In this document: positions 7,528 to 16,678 of the stretch, in pieces
How positions within the stretch are numbered: position 1 is the first letter of the stretch
How the letters are laid out: each line of letters opens with the position of its first letter
Source of the DNA: Bacillota bacterium
GTDB taxonomy: Bacteria; Bacillota; Clostridia; Peptostreptococcales; Anaerovoracaceae
Assembly (NCBI GenBank): GCA_017437745.1
Contig: JAFRYI010000007.1
Coordinates: 124,001 to 188,000, forward strand
Direction of reading: 5' to 3'
DNA: 64,000 bases
Translations under genes and position numbers: made by a program
Notes under the pieces: generated by a model
Databases searched by the model: none
What the model was told of the DNA's origin: nothing
Seen by the model: the letters and a program-made list of their open reading frames with translations, nothing else

Positions 7528-7865
7528 TGGTCATTAACGTATACGAGCAGTATTTTAAGGCGGCGCTTAAGTTTAACGACGTGGAGCGCCGCGCGGCTCT
7601 GGTGATGCTGGTCTCGGATTCCGAGGCGGGGCAGATAAAGTACGAGGCGGCCGCTACCTTCTTCCCGCACAGGGATGAGGAGGACTACGCCGTGTCCTAC
7701 GACGCGTATTCCAGCAAGGTCCTGTTCAAAGGCAAGGGGCGCCGCTCCAAAAAGCGCGAGGCGGAGCTGCTGGAGGGTTTCCGCGCAGTGATCGACGAGC
7801 TGGCCGCGGAGCAGGGCGGTAAAGTATTCTGGGACGAGCCGCTCAGAGATGCAAGGTTGGGATAG
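7524..7865 (+). CDS. Hypothetical protein, 113 aa
   Basis: Not recognised. A soluble alpha/beta-looking protein with no signal peptide. Its start codon overlaps the stop of the rhodanese lipoprotein gene (ATGA), so the two are translationally coupled. The sequence has a cluster of basic residues in the middle (KGKGRRSKKREAELLEGF) and otherwise acidic helices. A strong terminator follows directly at 7871. The coupling suggests a role linked to the lipoprotein, but this protein is probably cytoplasmic, so no direct partnership can be claimed. Confidence 0.75.
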   Translation: MMVINVYEQYFKAALKFNDVERRAALVMLVSDSEAGQIKYEAAATFFPHRDEEDYAVSYDAYSSKVLFKGKGRRSKKREAELLEGFRAVIDELAAEQGGKVFWDEPLRDARLG

Positions 7866-7870
7866 AAAAA

Positions 7871-7902
7871 AAAAGAACCGGATCGTTTGTCCGGTTCTTT
7901 TA
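7871..7902 (+). terminator. Bidirectional rho-independent terminator
   Basis: A 12-bp stem, aaaagaaccgga (7871-7882) with tccggttctttt (7890-7901), loop tcgtttg, with a T run on one side and an A run on the other. It lies between the convergent 7524-7865 gene and hsp20. Confidence 0.92.
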
Positions 7903-7934
7903 TATTGTTGTGTTTTATTTGCTAAGCCGGCGGT

Positions 7935-7964
7935 CTGAATAATTCCGCTAGTAGAACTATTCAG
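7935..7964. repeat. Inverted repeat downstream of hsp20
   Basis: CTGAATA (7935-7941) pairs with TATTCAG (7958-7964), and an inner TTC/GAA pairs as well after one mismatch. It has no T run. It lies 30 nt past the hsp20 stop codon and may protect that 3' end or be part of its termination signal. Confidence 0.4.
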
Positions 7965-7993
7965 GTCATCACTTGTCATTCCGTTTGTTTCAG

Positions 7994-8437
7994 CTAACCT
8001 TCGATCAGGATGCGTTTCGGCGCTTCAACCTGTTTTTGCTCTTCCTTCTTCGGAAGGCTGATGGTCAGAACACCATGTTCATATTTACCCTTGATCTCAT
8101 CGGACGTGATATCCTCGCCCACATAGAAGGATCTGGTCATCGATCCGTAATATCTCTCCTGGCGAATCAGCTTGCCTCCCTTTTCTTTATCCTGATCATG
8201 GGACTTTTCAGCGGTCACTGTCAGGTATCCGTCCTCAAGAGATACACTCAAATCTTCCTTCTTGAATCCCGGAAGCTCGATCTCCAGATCATAGTGATCA
8301 TCATGCTCCTTTATATCAGTGAGCATTTCTTTGCCCGTTCTTCTTCCGTAAAGCTTACGGTCGAGATTTCTCATTTCTTTTGCCAAACCGAAATCATCAA
8401 AAAAGTCATCAAACAAATCATATCTACGTGTCAACAT
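7994..8437 (-). CDS. Hsp20 / alpha-crystallin family small heat shock protein
   Basis: A 147-residue ATP-independent holdase chaperone. The N-terminal arm is Asp/Phe-rich (YDLFDDFFDDFG). The alpha-crystallin domain covers about residues 38-135, with the conserved ELPGFKKEDLSVSLEDGYL strand set and the hallmark GVLTISLPK near the end. The short C-terminal tail contains KRILIEG, the I-x-I type motif used for oligomer assembly. The start follows AAGGAGG. The promoter about 120 nt upstream is overlapped by a CIRCE element, so HrcA control is expected. Monocistronic. Confidence 0.95.
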   Translation of the reverse strand: MLTRRYDLFDDFFDDFGLAKEMRNLDRKLYGRRTGKEMLTDIKEHDDHYDLEIELPGFKKEDLSVSLEDGYLTVTAEKSHDQDKEKGGKLIRQERYYGSMTRSFYVGEDITSDEIKGKYEHGVLTISLPKKEEQKQVEAPKRILIEG

Positions 8438-8552
8438 AGTACATTACCTCCTTTTCAATCATTGTTCTTCATATCGAATGAACTATGTTTCTTAAGAGGA
8501 ATGGAGTGTTTGGATTCTTTGATAGGATCTTCTCTTTTTCCTTTGCAGCTAC

Positions 8553-8581
8553 GTTATAGTCCTTAAGATTAGCACTGTCAA
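8553..8581 (-). promoter_or_regulatory. Sigma-A promoter of hsp20
   Basis: On the minus strand the -35 TTGACA is at 8576-8581 and the -10 TATAAC at 8553-8558, with an exact 17-bp spacer. The -35 hexamer lies inside the CIRCE element. Confidence 0.9.
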
Positions 8582-8595
8582 GACAAGAGTGCTAA
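8569..8595. promoter_or_regulatory. CIRCE operator (HrcA binding site)
   Basis: TTAGCACTG-N9-GAGTGCTAA, one base from the CIRCE consensus TTAGCACTC-N9-GAGTGCTAA. The palindrome extends outward to AAGATTAGCACT and AGTGCTAATCTT (8565-8599). HrcA bound here would cover the -35 element of hsp20 directly. Nothing heat-shock related is read in the other direction. Confidence 0.95.
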
Positions 8596-8599
8596 TCTT

Positions 8600-8785
8600 A
8601 ACAAAATCGTCACATTTGCCGGTCGGTGAGCGTATGAAGCATTATATTCGTCTATAAAAAAGATTTCTCAGATTCTGCAGGGTGGTAGGAACTATAATCC
8701 GATCCATTAAGAGACAACATATCATATATGCTGCTTATATTTGCAGCATTGGCTTGTTTTTCATATATGAAAGGGCTTTACTCTT
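8600..8785. other. Intergenic stretch without a gene
   Basis: Together with the hsp20 leader and promoter, 8438-8785 carries no reading frame that looks coding. The only structure past CIRCE is a short inverted repeat ATGCTGC (8728-8734) with GCAGCAT (8743-8749), without a T run. It might weakly end the minus-strand glycogen operon, whose last stop codon is at 8786. Confidence 0.6.
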
Positions 8786-10483
8786 TTACTCCGCTTTCTT
8801 GGTTTCGTACTTCCACGTAAGCGTATTGCGGTCGAAGCAAAAATCGACCGTTTCAGCCCCGAAACTTCTGCGAACGATTAATGTCCCGTTTTCGCCCTCA
8901 AACGCGCTGAAAGAGCCCTTTTTGAGCGTTTCAGAGCCATTTCTGAGGCGGCCCAGCGCTCTGAAGTGGTCGGTCATTTCCTTTTTTGCCGCAAGTTGCT
9001 CCCAGGGAAAGCTGCGCCTGTTGTCCGGGTCCTTGCCGCCCTCCAGGCAGACCTCGTCGCCGTAGTAGATGACGGGTACGCCGGGCAGGCTGTACAGGAT
9101 CGCCGCCGCGAACTTTACCGCTTCCTCGGAACCCAGCAGGGTGAGTATCCTTTCGCGGTCGTGGCTGCCCAGCATGTTGAAGCATCCGGCCCAGGCTTCG
9201 GGCGGGTAGTTCTCCATGCGGCTCATCTGCCTTGCCGCGAATTCCGCGGAACCTATCTGGCAGCTCATGTAGTCCAGTATGTCCTGGCGGACGGGGTAGT
9301 TCATTACGCTGTCCAGCTCTTTGCCGCCCAGGAAGCGCATGCGCTTGCCGTAGTCGAACTTGTAGCCGGCGTCCTCCCAGACCTCGCCTATTACGACCTT
9401 GTCGGAGCCTTCGGCCTTTACGGCCTGACGGATCTTCATAAGGAACTCGTTGGGGAGCTCGTCCGCAACGTCCAGTCTCCAGCCGCTTGCTCCGGCGCGC
9501 AGCCAGTAGCGAAGCACGCCGTTCTCGCCGCAGATCATTTCGGAAAACTCCGGGTTCAGCTCGTCCACCTGGGGCAGATCCTTTACGCCCCACCAGCAGA
9601 CAACGTCGCCGTTCTCGTCGCGCTGGAACCAGTCCGGGTGCTCGCGGTAGTACTTGCTGTTGACGCCGGTGTGGTTGAACACGCCGTCCAGGATTATGCG
9701 TATTCCAAGCTTCTTAGCTTTTTCGCAGAGGCGCCGGAAGTCCGCTTCCGTGCCCAGCATGGGGTCTATCTTAAAGTAGTCCGAGGTGTCGTAGCGGTGG
9801 TTGGAACGCGCCTCGAAGATGGGGTTAAGGTAGATGATGGTGGCGCCCAGACTCTTTATGTAGTCCAGCTTCTCCTCTATGCCGGCCAGGCTGCCGCCCC
9901 AGAAATTCCAGTGCGCTATGCTGCCGTCCTTGTTCTTTATGTAGTAGGGAAGAGTGTCCCAGTCCTCGAAGACGCGGCCGGTATTCGGGTCGTAGACGGC
10001 GCCGGGAGCAAGGTCCTCCAGGTCCGTAATGCCCGCGGAGCGAGTGTTGAGCTTTGCGGTCCTGCGGAAGCGGTCCGGGAAGATCTGGTAGACTATGCCT
10101 TCCTTGTACCAGTCGGGCACCTTAAAGTCGTGGTAGACTCCTATGCGGAAGGATTCCGGAGTTTCGCCGGGTCTGTAGACGCGGCCCTCGCCGCCCAGCT
10201 GCTTGTCGTTGTTGCCGTAGCAGTAGACGTTGTCGTTCTGTCCCACCACGAAGAAATACCAGAGGACGCAGTCGTCCTCCGGGGCGGAGAATCGCCAGGT
10301 GAAAGTATCGCCTTGTCTGAACGACGGCTGGAGCATGCCTTCGCCTGCCTCGTCCGTATACAGACGGAGCACGGCGTAGTCGGCTTCCGGGGCTTTAAGT
10401 TTCAGTTCGATGTGGCCCTTGCAGCGCACCGCGCCGAAGGGTTTGCGGTAATCGGTGCTGTGGGAATTATGGTACAGTTCCAT
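8786..10483 (-). CDS. Glycoside hydrolase family 13, neopullulanase/cyclomaltodextrinase-like
   Basis: A 565-residue cytoplasmic alpha-glucan hydrolase, last gene of the glycogen cluster. The N-terminal ~115 residues are a beta-rich module like the N domain of neopullulanases. The catalytic barrel starts at WYKEGIVYQIFPDRF. Conserved GH13 regions: DGVFNH at 266-271, nucleophile Asp338 in GWRLDVA, acid/base Glu367 in IGEVW, and GSHD with Asp442. It has no signal peptide, so it acts on internal glycogen or maltodextrin, probably trimming branched limit dextrins left by GlgP. It follows glgA by 81 nt. A hairpin, ACGGTCC (10497-10503) with GGACCGT (10507-10513), sits just upstream of the start, and no strong Shine-Dalgarno sequence is visible. 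The exact specificity (pullulan, cyclodextrin, maltodextrin) cannot be settled from sequence. Confidence 0.9.
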   Translation of the reverse strand: MELYHNSHSTDYRKPFGAVRCKGHIELKLKAPEADYAVLRLYTDEAGEGMLQPSFRQGDTFTWRFSAPEDDCVLWYFFVVGQNDNVYCYGNNDKQLGGEGRVYRPGETPESFRIGVYHDFKVPDWYKEGIVYQIFPDRFRRTAKLNTRSAGITDLEDLAPGAVYDPNTGRVFEDWDTLPYYIKNKDGSIAHWNFWGGSLAGIEEKLDYIKSLGATIIYLNPIFEARSNHRYDTSDYFKIDPMLGTEADFRRLCEKAKKLGIRIILDGVFNHTGVNSKYYREHPDWFQRDENGDVVCWWGVKDLPQVDELNPEFSEMICGENGVLRYWLRAGASGWRLDVADELPNEFLMKIRQAVKAEGSDKVVIGEVWEDAGYKFDYGKRMRFLGGKELDSVMNYPVRQDILDYMSCQIGSAEFAARQMSRMENYPPEAWAGCFNMLGSHDRERILTLLGSEEAVKFAAAILYSLPGVPVIYYGDEVCLEGGKDPDNRRSFPWEQLAAKKEMTDHFRALGRLRNGSETLKKGSFSAFEGENGTLIVRRSFGAETVDFCFDRNTLTWKYETKKAE

Positions 10484-10564
10484 CGGGTATAGCGGTACGG
10501 TCCGGCGGACCGTTTGATTGTAAGGTGTCGTTGACCGCGGGCCGCTGACGGACCCGCAGCCGGG

Positions 10565-12016
10565 CTATCTGCCGCAGACTTCTTCGTACAGCTTCTTGTA
10601 GCGCTCCGCGGAGGCCTCCCAGCTGAAGTCCAGCGTCATTATGTGCTTCTTAAGCGCCTGCCACTTGCGCGGCTTGGACCACAGCTCCAGAAGCTGCTCC
10701 ATTGCGTAGCGCAGCTCGTGGGCGTTGAAGTTGGCGAACGAGAAACCGCTGCCTTCGCCGGTGTACTTGTTGTACGGCTGTACGCTGTCCTTAAGGCCGC
10801 CGGTCTCGCGTACCACGGGCACTGTGCCGTAGCGCATGGCTATCATCTGGGACAGTCCGCAGGGCTCGAAACGGCTGGGCATAAGTAACGCGTCCGCGCC
10901 CGCGTAGATGCGGTGCGAAAGCTCCTCGGAGAATTCTATCCTGGCGCAGATCTGGCCGGGGTACTTGTTCTGGTAATACCTGAAGGCTTCCTCGTAGCGC
11001 GGGTCGCCCTGGCCAAGGACGACCAGCTGGCAGCCGCTCTCGGCTATCCAGGGCAGATTGTAGGTTATCAGGTCCAGACCCTTCTGCTCCGTAAGGCGGG
11101 TGACTACCGCGAACAGCGGCTTGTCGCACTCGGTGTTGAGACCGAGCTCCTTCTGCAGGGCCTTCTTGCAGCGCGCCTTGCCGGCGGTCTTTTCCGCCGA
11201 GAAATGGTAGGGCAGGAAGCGGTCCGTCTCCGGGTCGAATACGTCCACGGCTATGCCGTTGAGTATTCCGGTAAGCCTGTCGTGCCTGTCGGAGAAGAGC
11301 CAGTCCAGCCCCTCGCCGAAGTAAGGCGTGCATATCTCTTCCGCGTAGGTGGGAGATACCGTGCTAATGCGGTCCGCGTAGCGCAGTCCGGCCAGCATGT
11401 AGTTGGCGCTGCCGTAGCCGCTGCGCATCTGCCTGTCGGCGTCCGATCCGGCCAGTCCGCAGACGTCGCCTATCACGAAGTCCGAATACTGTCCCTGGAA
11501 CTTAAGATTGTGGACCGTAAGTATGGTCTTGATCCTGTCGAATCCCAGGAAGGCCTTGTAGTGCTCGTTAAGGAAGACGGGTACCAGGGCGGTGTGCCAG
11601 TCGTTGCAGTGGATGACGTCCGGCATGAAGTCCGACAGGTGGAGCAGGGTCTCCAGCACTGCCTTGGAGAAGAACGCCACGCGCTCTCCGTCGTCGAACT
11701 CGCCGTAGACACCGGGTCTGTTGAAGTAGTACTCGTTGTCCAGGAAGTAGATGGTGACTCCGTTGTAGTTCATCTCGAAGAGGCCGCAGTAGCTGTCCCT
11801 CCAGCCCAGGCGCACGGTGTAGTTCTCCACGTACTCCATGCGGTCCACGAAACGCTGCGGAATGCAGGACAGCTTGGGCAGTATAAGGCGTACGTCGCAG
11901 TCCTTTTTATTCAGGTATTTGGGAAGGCTCCCTGCCACGTCCCCCAGGCCGCCCGTCTTGATGAAGGGCGCTGCCTCGAAGCTGGCGAAGAGCACTTTAA
12001 GCTTTTCTTTTTCCAT
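10565..12016 (-). CDS. glgA: Glycogen synthase (ADP-glucose), GT5
   Basis: A 483-residue glycosyltransferase that adds glucose from ADP-glucose to the non-reducing ends of glycogen. The N-terminal KTGGLGDV motif at residues 20-27 holds the ADP-glucose-binding lysine. The C-terminal PSRFEPCGLSQ segment carries the conserved glutamate of the GT-B fold, and RETGGLKD follows. Length is normal for bacterial GlgA. The ribosome binding site is modest (AGAAAGAAAA). It lies 52 nt after glgD in the glgB-P-C-D-A-GH13 order, so it is probably expressed with the rest of the pathway. Confidence 0.97.
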   Translation of the reverse strand: MEKEKLKVLFASFEAAPFIKTGGLGDVAGSLPKYLNKKDCDVRLILPKLSCIPQRFVDRMEYVENYTVRLGWRDSYCGLFEMNYNGVTIYFLDNEYYFNRPGVYGEFDDGERVAFFSKAVLETLLHLSDFMPDVIHCNDWHTALVPVFLNEHYKAFLGFDRIKTILTVHNLKFQGQYSDFVIGDVCGLAGSDADRQMRSGYGSANYMLAGLRYADRISTVSPTYAEEICTPYFGEGLDWLFSDRHDRLTGILNGIAVDVFDPETDRFLPYHFSAEKTAGKARCKKALQKELGLNTECDKPLFAVVTRLTEQKGLDLITYNLPWIAESGCQLVVLGQGDPRYEEAFRYYQNKYPGQICARIEFSEELSHRIYAGADALLMPSRFEPCGLSQMIAMRYGTVPVVRETGGLKDSVQPYNKYTGEGSGFSFANFNAHELRYAMEQLLELWSKPRKWQALKKHIMTLDFSWEASAERYKKLYEEVCGR

Positions 12017-12068
12017 GATCGTTTTTCTTTCTGTGTTTATTTGCCGCGTGCGCCGCGGCAGGGCGGGC

Positions 12069-13097
12069 CTACAGCGTAAGGTTCTTGCCTATTATCAGAG
12101 GCCTTTCAGTGCCGCCGCAGAGCCTTACGCTGCTGCTGATCGTCACGTACTTGTCCAGTATGGCGTTCTCCACTACGGTGCCGCGCTTTATGGTGCCGTG
12201 CTGGAAGACTATGCAGTTTTTAAGGCTTGCGCCTTCTTCCACCACAACGCTTCTGGCCAGCACGCAGTTCTCTACCTTGCCGCTTATGTTGCAGCCGGCC
12301 GGGATAAGGGAGTTCTTGACTTCGCAGCCGTCGTTGTAGATGGTGGGAGCTTCGTCCTGGACCTTCGTGAACACTGCGCGGTCGCCGCGGAACAGCTGCT
12401 TGTGCAGCTGGGGATCCAGCAGGTCTTGGTTGGCCTTTATGTAGTCCTCTATGGTCTCGATCGGTCTTACGTAGGCGTCGAAGACGTAGCGTCCCGTGCT
12501 GTCCGCTCCGTACTCGCGCTCCAGCAGCTCCACAAGGTCCAGATGAGAGGATTTTGGGTAGCTCTCGATTATTCCGAGTAGCGTAGCGCGGCTTACGACG
12601 AAGCAGTCCAGGGGCTTTTCGGCGCCGTTCTCGTCCCTGAAGTACGCGAAGGTGACGGTCTTTCCGCTCTCTATGTGCTGCTCTATCATCTCCGTGTAAT
12701 CCAGGCTGCAGACGTTGCTGGCGGAGCTTATGACCGCGTAGGTGTCGTCTGCGCGCCTTTCGATGTACCTGTGGTTTACCAGCAGGTCGGAGAGCATGAA
12801 CTTCTGCGTGTTGCTGCTGCCGCTGAACACTGTGCCGGGCAGTATGAACAGTCCGCCGATCTTCTTGCTGAGGTTCCATTCCTTGCCGCTTCCCACGTGG
12901 TCGATCAGGGATCTGTAGTTGGTGGGCATTATCAGTCCCACGGTGCCTATCCCGGAGTTGACCATGTTGGACAGAGCGAAGTCTATCAGCCTGTATCTGC
13001 CGGCGAAGGGCAGGGAGGCTATGGTCCTTCTGTGGAGCAGTTCTCCGAAGCCGGTGGCGTTGTAGTTTGCGAATACTATTCCGAATACGTTATTCAT
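12069..13097 (-). CDS. glgD: GlgD, regulatory subunit of glucose-1-phosphate adenylyltransferase
   Basis: A 342-residue paralogue of GlgC. The first residues MNNVFGIVFANYN replace the GGxGTRL nucleotidyltransferase motif of GlgC, so it is non-catalytic; the C-terminal half keeps the left-handed beta-helix repeats. In Firmicutes GlgD pairs with GlgC to form a more active heterotetramer producing ADP-glucose. I chose the start at 13097 because GGGGGTG lies just upstream and MNNVFG is the family N-terminus; an in-frame ATG at 13115 would overlap the glgC stop and bury that site. The gap to glgC is 14 nt. Confidence 0.95.
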   Translation of the reverse strand: MNNVFGIVFANYNATGFGELLHRRTIASLPFAGRYRLIDFALSNMVNSGIGTVGLIMPTNYRSLIDHVGSGKEWNLSKKIGGLFILPGTVFSGSSNTQKFMLSDLLVNHRYIERRADDTYAVISSASNVCSLDYTEMIEQHIESGKTVTFAYFRDENGAEKPLDCFVVSRATLLGIIESYPKSSHLDLVELLEREYGADSTGRYVFDAYVRPIETIEDYIKANQDLLDPQLHKQLFRGDRAVFTKVQDEAPTIYNDGCEVKNSLIPAGCNISGKVENCVLARSVVVEEGASLKNCIVFQHGTIKRGTVVENAILDKYVTISSSVRLCGGTERPLIIGKNLTL

Positions 13098-13111
13098 TGC
13101 TGCACCCCCGA

Positions 13112-14233
13112 TCAAAGGCTCTTGCCGACGACGGTTATCTCGCCGTCCTCGCTGCCTATAACTGTTCCGTCGGGTATGACGACGTTCTCGTTAACTATTG
13201 CCTTGGTGATCCTGCAGTTCCTGCCGATGTCGGCGCCGGGCAGGATTATGGAGTCCTTTATGACGCTGCCGTCGTGGACTATGGCGTCCACGCCCAGTAT
13301 GGAGTGCTCCAGCGATCCGAACACTCCGCAGCCGTTGCAGACCAGGCTGTTCTTAAGATGCGCGTCTTCGCCTATGAAGCTGGACGGGCTGTTGTTGGAG
13401 TTGGAGAATATGTGCATGCTGCGCTCGAAGATGTTCAGCGGAGCGTCCTTCTCCAGAAGCTCCATCTGCGAACTGTAGTAGCTGTCGATCGTTCCTACGT
13501 CCTTCCAGTAGCCGTCGAAGTGGTAGGCGAAGAGCCTCTTGCCGGCTTCCAGGAGCTTGGGGATTATGTTCTTGCCGAAGTCCTTCTCGGAGGTCTCGTC
13601 CTGGTTGTCTTCCTTAAGAGCCTTGCGCAGGACGTCCCAGGAGAAGATGTATATTCCCATGGACGCCATGTTGCTGTCCGGGTCCTTTGGCTTTTCGGAG
13701 AACTTTACTATGCGGTCGTTCTCGTCCAGAGTCATTATTCCGAAGCGGCTGGCTTCCTCCCAGGGAACTTCCATTACGGATACAGTAAGGTCCGCCTTGT
13801 TCTTTTCGTGGGCTTCCAGCATCTTGGAATAATCCATCTTGTAGATGTGGTCGCCGGAAAGGATCAGGACGTTCTCCGGTTCGTAGCGGTCTATGAAATT
13901 GATGTTATGGTAAATGGCATCCGCGGTGCCCTCGTACCAGGAGCCGCCTTTCTGCGTGGCGTAGGGCGACAGAACGTGAACGCCTCCGCCCACTACGTCC
14001 AGGTCCCACGCCTGACCGTTGCCCAGGTAGCGGTTGAGCGTTGCGGGTCTGTACTGTACGAGTATTCCTACGGTATCTATTCCGGAGTTGATGCAGTTGG
14101 ACAGCGAGAAGTCGATGATCCTGTACTTGCCTCCGAACGATACCGCCGGTTTAGCGATGCGGTCGGTAAGCGCGCCGAGCCTCGTTCCCTGGCCGCCGGC
14201 CAGAAGCATCGCAATGCAGTTTTTCCGTGACAT
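13112..14233 (-). CDS. glgC: Glucose-1-phosphate adenylyltransferase, catalytic subunit
   Basis: A 373-residue enzyme making ADP-glucose from ATP and glucose-1-phosphate, the committed step of glycogen synthesis. The N-terminus has the nucleotidyltransferase signature [14 protein letters not shown] and the fructose-1,6-bisphosphate-site-like K-P-A-V region ([16 protein letters not shown]). The C-terminus is a beta-helix. The start follows GGAGGA, 9 nt after the glgP stop. Its partner glgD follows directly. Confidence 0.97.
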   Translation of the reverse strand: MSRKNCIAMLLAGGQGTRLGALTDRIAKPAVSFGGKYRIIDFSLSNCINSGIDTVGILVQYRPATLNRYLGNGQAWDLDVVGGGVHVLSPYATQKGGSWYEGTADAIYHNINFIDRYEPENVLILSGDHIYKMDYSKMLEAHEKNKADLTVSVMEVPWEEASRFGIMTLDENDRIVKFSEKPKDPDSNMASMGIYIFSWDVLRKALKEDNQDETSEKDFGKNIIPKLLEAGKRLFAYHFDGYWKDVGTIDSYYSSQMELLEKDAPLNIFERSMHIFSNSNNSPSSFIGEDAHLKNSLVCNGCGVFGSLEHSILGVDAIVHDGSVIKDSIILPGADIGRNCRITKAIVNENVVIPDGTVIGSEDGEITVVGKSL

Positions 14234-14242
14234 GAGTTCCTC

Positions 14243-16678
14243 CTATTTGCGAATATTCCAGATATCCTCTGCGTATTCTTTTATCGTCCTGTCGCTGGAG
14301 AAGAAACCGGACTTCGCGATGTTGACAAGGGACATGCGGTTCCATGCATCCCTGTCCTTATGCGCAGCCGTAAGTTCGTTCCACGCGCGGACGTAAGAAT
14401 CGAAATCCTTAAGCACGAAGAAAGAGTCGTTGTGCTTTACAAGGTCGTCCAGTATGGTCCAGAAAGCGGTGCCGCAGCGTTCGAAGAAGCCGTCGACCAG
14501 CTGGCTGGTTATCTTCTTCAGCCTGGGGTCGTCGTTGGCTGTCTGGTAGGCGTTGTAGCCGCCGTATCTGTAGTAGTTCATTACCTCGTCGGAGGTAAGG
14601 CCGAATATCTTTATGTTGTCGTCTCCGACCTGTTCCTTGATCTCTATGTTGGCTCCGTCCAGGGTGCCCAGAGTTACGGCGCCGTTCATCATGAACTTCA
14701 TGTTGCCGGTGCCGGAGGCTTCCTTGCCGGCCGTGGAGATCTGCTCGGAGATGTCCGCCGCGGGGTAGATTATCTGCCCCAGGGACACGCAGAAGTTCTC
14801 CGCGAAAACGACCTTTATCTTCTGGCTGATGACCGGGTCCGCGTTGACTATCTCGGCGACGCTGTTGATCAGCTTTATCACGTCCTTGGCGAAGCCGTAG
14901 CCCTGAGCAGCCTTGCCCGCGAATATGAAGGTTACGGGCTCCATGTCCATGAACGGGTTGTCGCAGAGTCTGTTGTACAGATCCATTATCTTAAGGACGT
15001 TAAGAAGCTGGCGCTTGTAGGCGTGTATCCTCTTTACGTGGACGTCCATTATGCTGTCCGGATCGATGGACGGGCCGCCGTTCCTGATCAGGTAGTCGGA
15101 GAGCTTGACTTTGTTGTAGCGCTTTACGGCCGCCAGCCTTTCCAGGAAGGCGCTGTCGTCCTTATATTTGAGAAGGTCCTCCAGACGCTGCGGATCCCTT
15201 ATCCACTTGTCGCCTATGGCGGAGGTTATGAGCTCGGCAAGGCCGGGGTCAGCCTGCACCAGGAAGCGCCTGTGGCTTACGCCGTTGGTCTTGTTGCCGA
15301 AGGCTTCCGGCTTTATCTCGTAGAAGGCGCGGAACACGTCGTCCTTGAGTATCTGCGAGTGCAGCGCCGCCACGCCGTTGGTGGAATGGCTGCCTATTAT
15401 CGAAAGGTTGGCCATGCGGACCTCGCCGTCCCAAAGGACCGCGGTGCTGCGCATGGTCTCGTAGCCGCCGCGTCCCATGCTCTCCACCTTTTCGCGCCAT
15501 CTGCGGTCTATCTCCTCGATGATCATGTAGACGCGCGGAAGCAGGCTCTGCATGAGGCTGATGGGCCACTTCTCCAGGGCCTCGGGAAGAACCGTGTGGT
15601 TGGTGAAGGAGACTGTCCTTTCGGTTATGTTCCAGGCGTCGTCCCACTCCATGCCTTCTACGTCCATCAGAACTCTCATAAGCTCCGGCACGCAGAGGGT
15701 GGGGTGGGTGTCGTTGATGTGTATGGCTACGCGGTCCGGCAGCTTGTCCAGCGCGTCCGGGCCGTAGGTCTTCTTGTAGTTGCGGATTATCGTGGCTATG
15801 CCGGCCGCCACGAAGAAGTATTCCTGCATCAGGCGAAGGCGTCTGCCTGCTCCCATGGAGTCGTCCGGGTAGAGTATGCAGTTGATGGCCTCTATCTCCG
15901 CGCTCTTCTTAAGCGCTTCGCTGTATTCTCCGCGGTTGAAGGCGTCCATGTCCAGAGTGTCGTCCGCAAGGGACGCGCTCCACAGCTTAAGACGCTCCAC
16001 CTTTTCGCCGCCGGCTCCGATGATGTTTACGTTGTAGGGGATGGCCCTTACGGCTGTGTAGTCCCTGTGGGTGAAGTGCAGGTGGCCGTCCTTTATGCTT
16101 CTGTCCACCACGCCGCCGAAGCGCACTTCCACGCTGTCAGCGGGTACAGCTTCCTCCCAGGGATAGCCGTTGGCCAGCCAGGCGTCCGGTTCCGCTACCT
16201 GCCAGCCGTTCTCTATCTTCTGGCGGAACAGACCGAAGCGGTAGCGTATGCCCATGCCCGTGCCCGCTATGCCCAGGGACGCCATGGAATCCAGGAAGCA
16301 GGCCGCAAGTCTGCCCAGGCCTCCGTTGCCGAGGCCCGGTTCCGGATCCAGCTCCAGAAGAGCGTCCAGCTCTACGCCAAGATCCCGCAGGCCGTCCTTT
16401 ACGCTGTCCTTGATGCCGGCGGTAAGCAGGTAGTTCTCCAGCAGCTTTCCGATCAGGAACTCCATGGAGAAGTAGTATACGCGTTTGTCTTCTATTGCGT
16501 TGTGGGCCTTCTTTGTGGCCTTGCGCGAAGCGTCCGCCTCCTGATTGATCAGGTATACGAGGGCCTCGTACTTTTCCCAGTCCGTGCATTCGTCGGCGGG
16601 CTTGGAATATGTTCTGTCCAGTATGTCTTTATATGCTTCTTTGAATGTTTCTTTATCTTTGAACTTTGCCAGGGACAT
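14243..16678 (-). CDS. glgP: Glycogen/maltodextrin phosphorylase
   Basis: An 811-residue GT35 enzyme that releases glucose-1-phosphate from glycogen ends. The PLP-binding lysine is in the conserved EASGTGNMKFMMNGA segment near the C-terminus, and the N-terminal EFLIGKLLENYL and GLGNGGLGRLAACFLDS blocks are present. Full length for the family. Its ATG overlaps the last base of the glgB stop codon (TAATG), so it is translationally coupled to glgB, with AAGGAG upstream. Having a degradative enzyme inside the synthesis operon implies that turnover is controlled by allostery rather than by separate transcription. Confidence 0.97.
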   Translation of the reverse strand: MSLAKFKDKETFKEAYKDILDRTYSKPADECTDWEKYEALVYLINQEADASRKATKKAHNAIEDKRVYYFSMEFLIGKLLENYLLTAGIKDSVKDGLRDLGVELDALLELDPEPGLGNGGLGRLAACFLDSMASLGIAGTGMGIRYRFGLFRQKIENGWQVAEPDAWLANGYPWEEAVPADSVEVRFGGVVDRSIKDGHLHFTHRDYTAVRAIPYNVNIIGAGGEKVERLKLWSASLADDTLDMDAFNRGEYSEALKKSAEIEAINCILYPDDSMGAGRRLRLMQEYFFVAAGIATIIRNYKKTYGPDALDKLPDRVAIHINDTHPTLCVPELMRVLMDVEGMEWDDAWNITERTVSFTNHTVLPEALEKWPISLMQSLLPRVYMIIEEIDRRWREKVESMGRGGYETMRSTAVLWDGEVRMANLSIIGSHSTNGVAALHSQILKDDVFRAFYEIKPEAFGNKTNGVSHRRFLVQADPGLAELITSAIGDKWIRDPQRLEDLLKYKDDSAFLERLAAVKRYNKVKLSDYLIRNGGPSIDPDSIMDVHVKRIHAYKRQLLNVLKIMDLYNRLCDNPFMDMEPVTFIFAGKAAQGYGFAKDVIKLINSVAEIVNADPVISQKIKVVFAENFCVSLGQIIYPAADISEQISTAGKEASGTGNMKFMMNGAVTLGTLDGANIEIKEQVGDDNIKIFGLTSDEVMNYYRYGGYNAYQTANDDPRLKKITSQLVDGFFERCGTAFWTILDDLVKHNDSFFVLKDFDSYVRAWNELTAAHKDRDAWNRMSLVNIAKSGFFSSDRTIKEYAEDIWNIRK

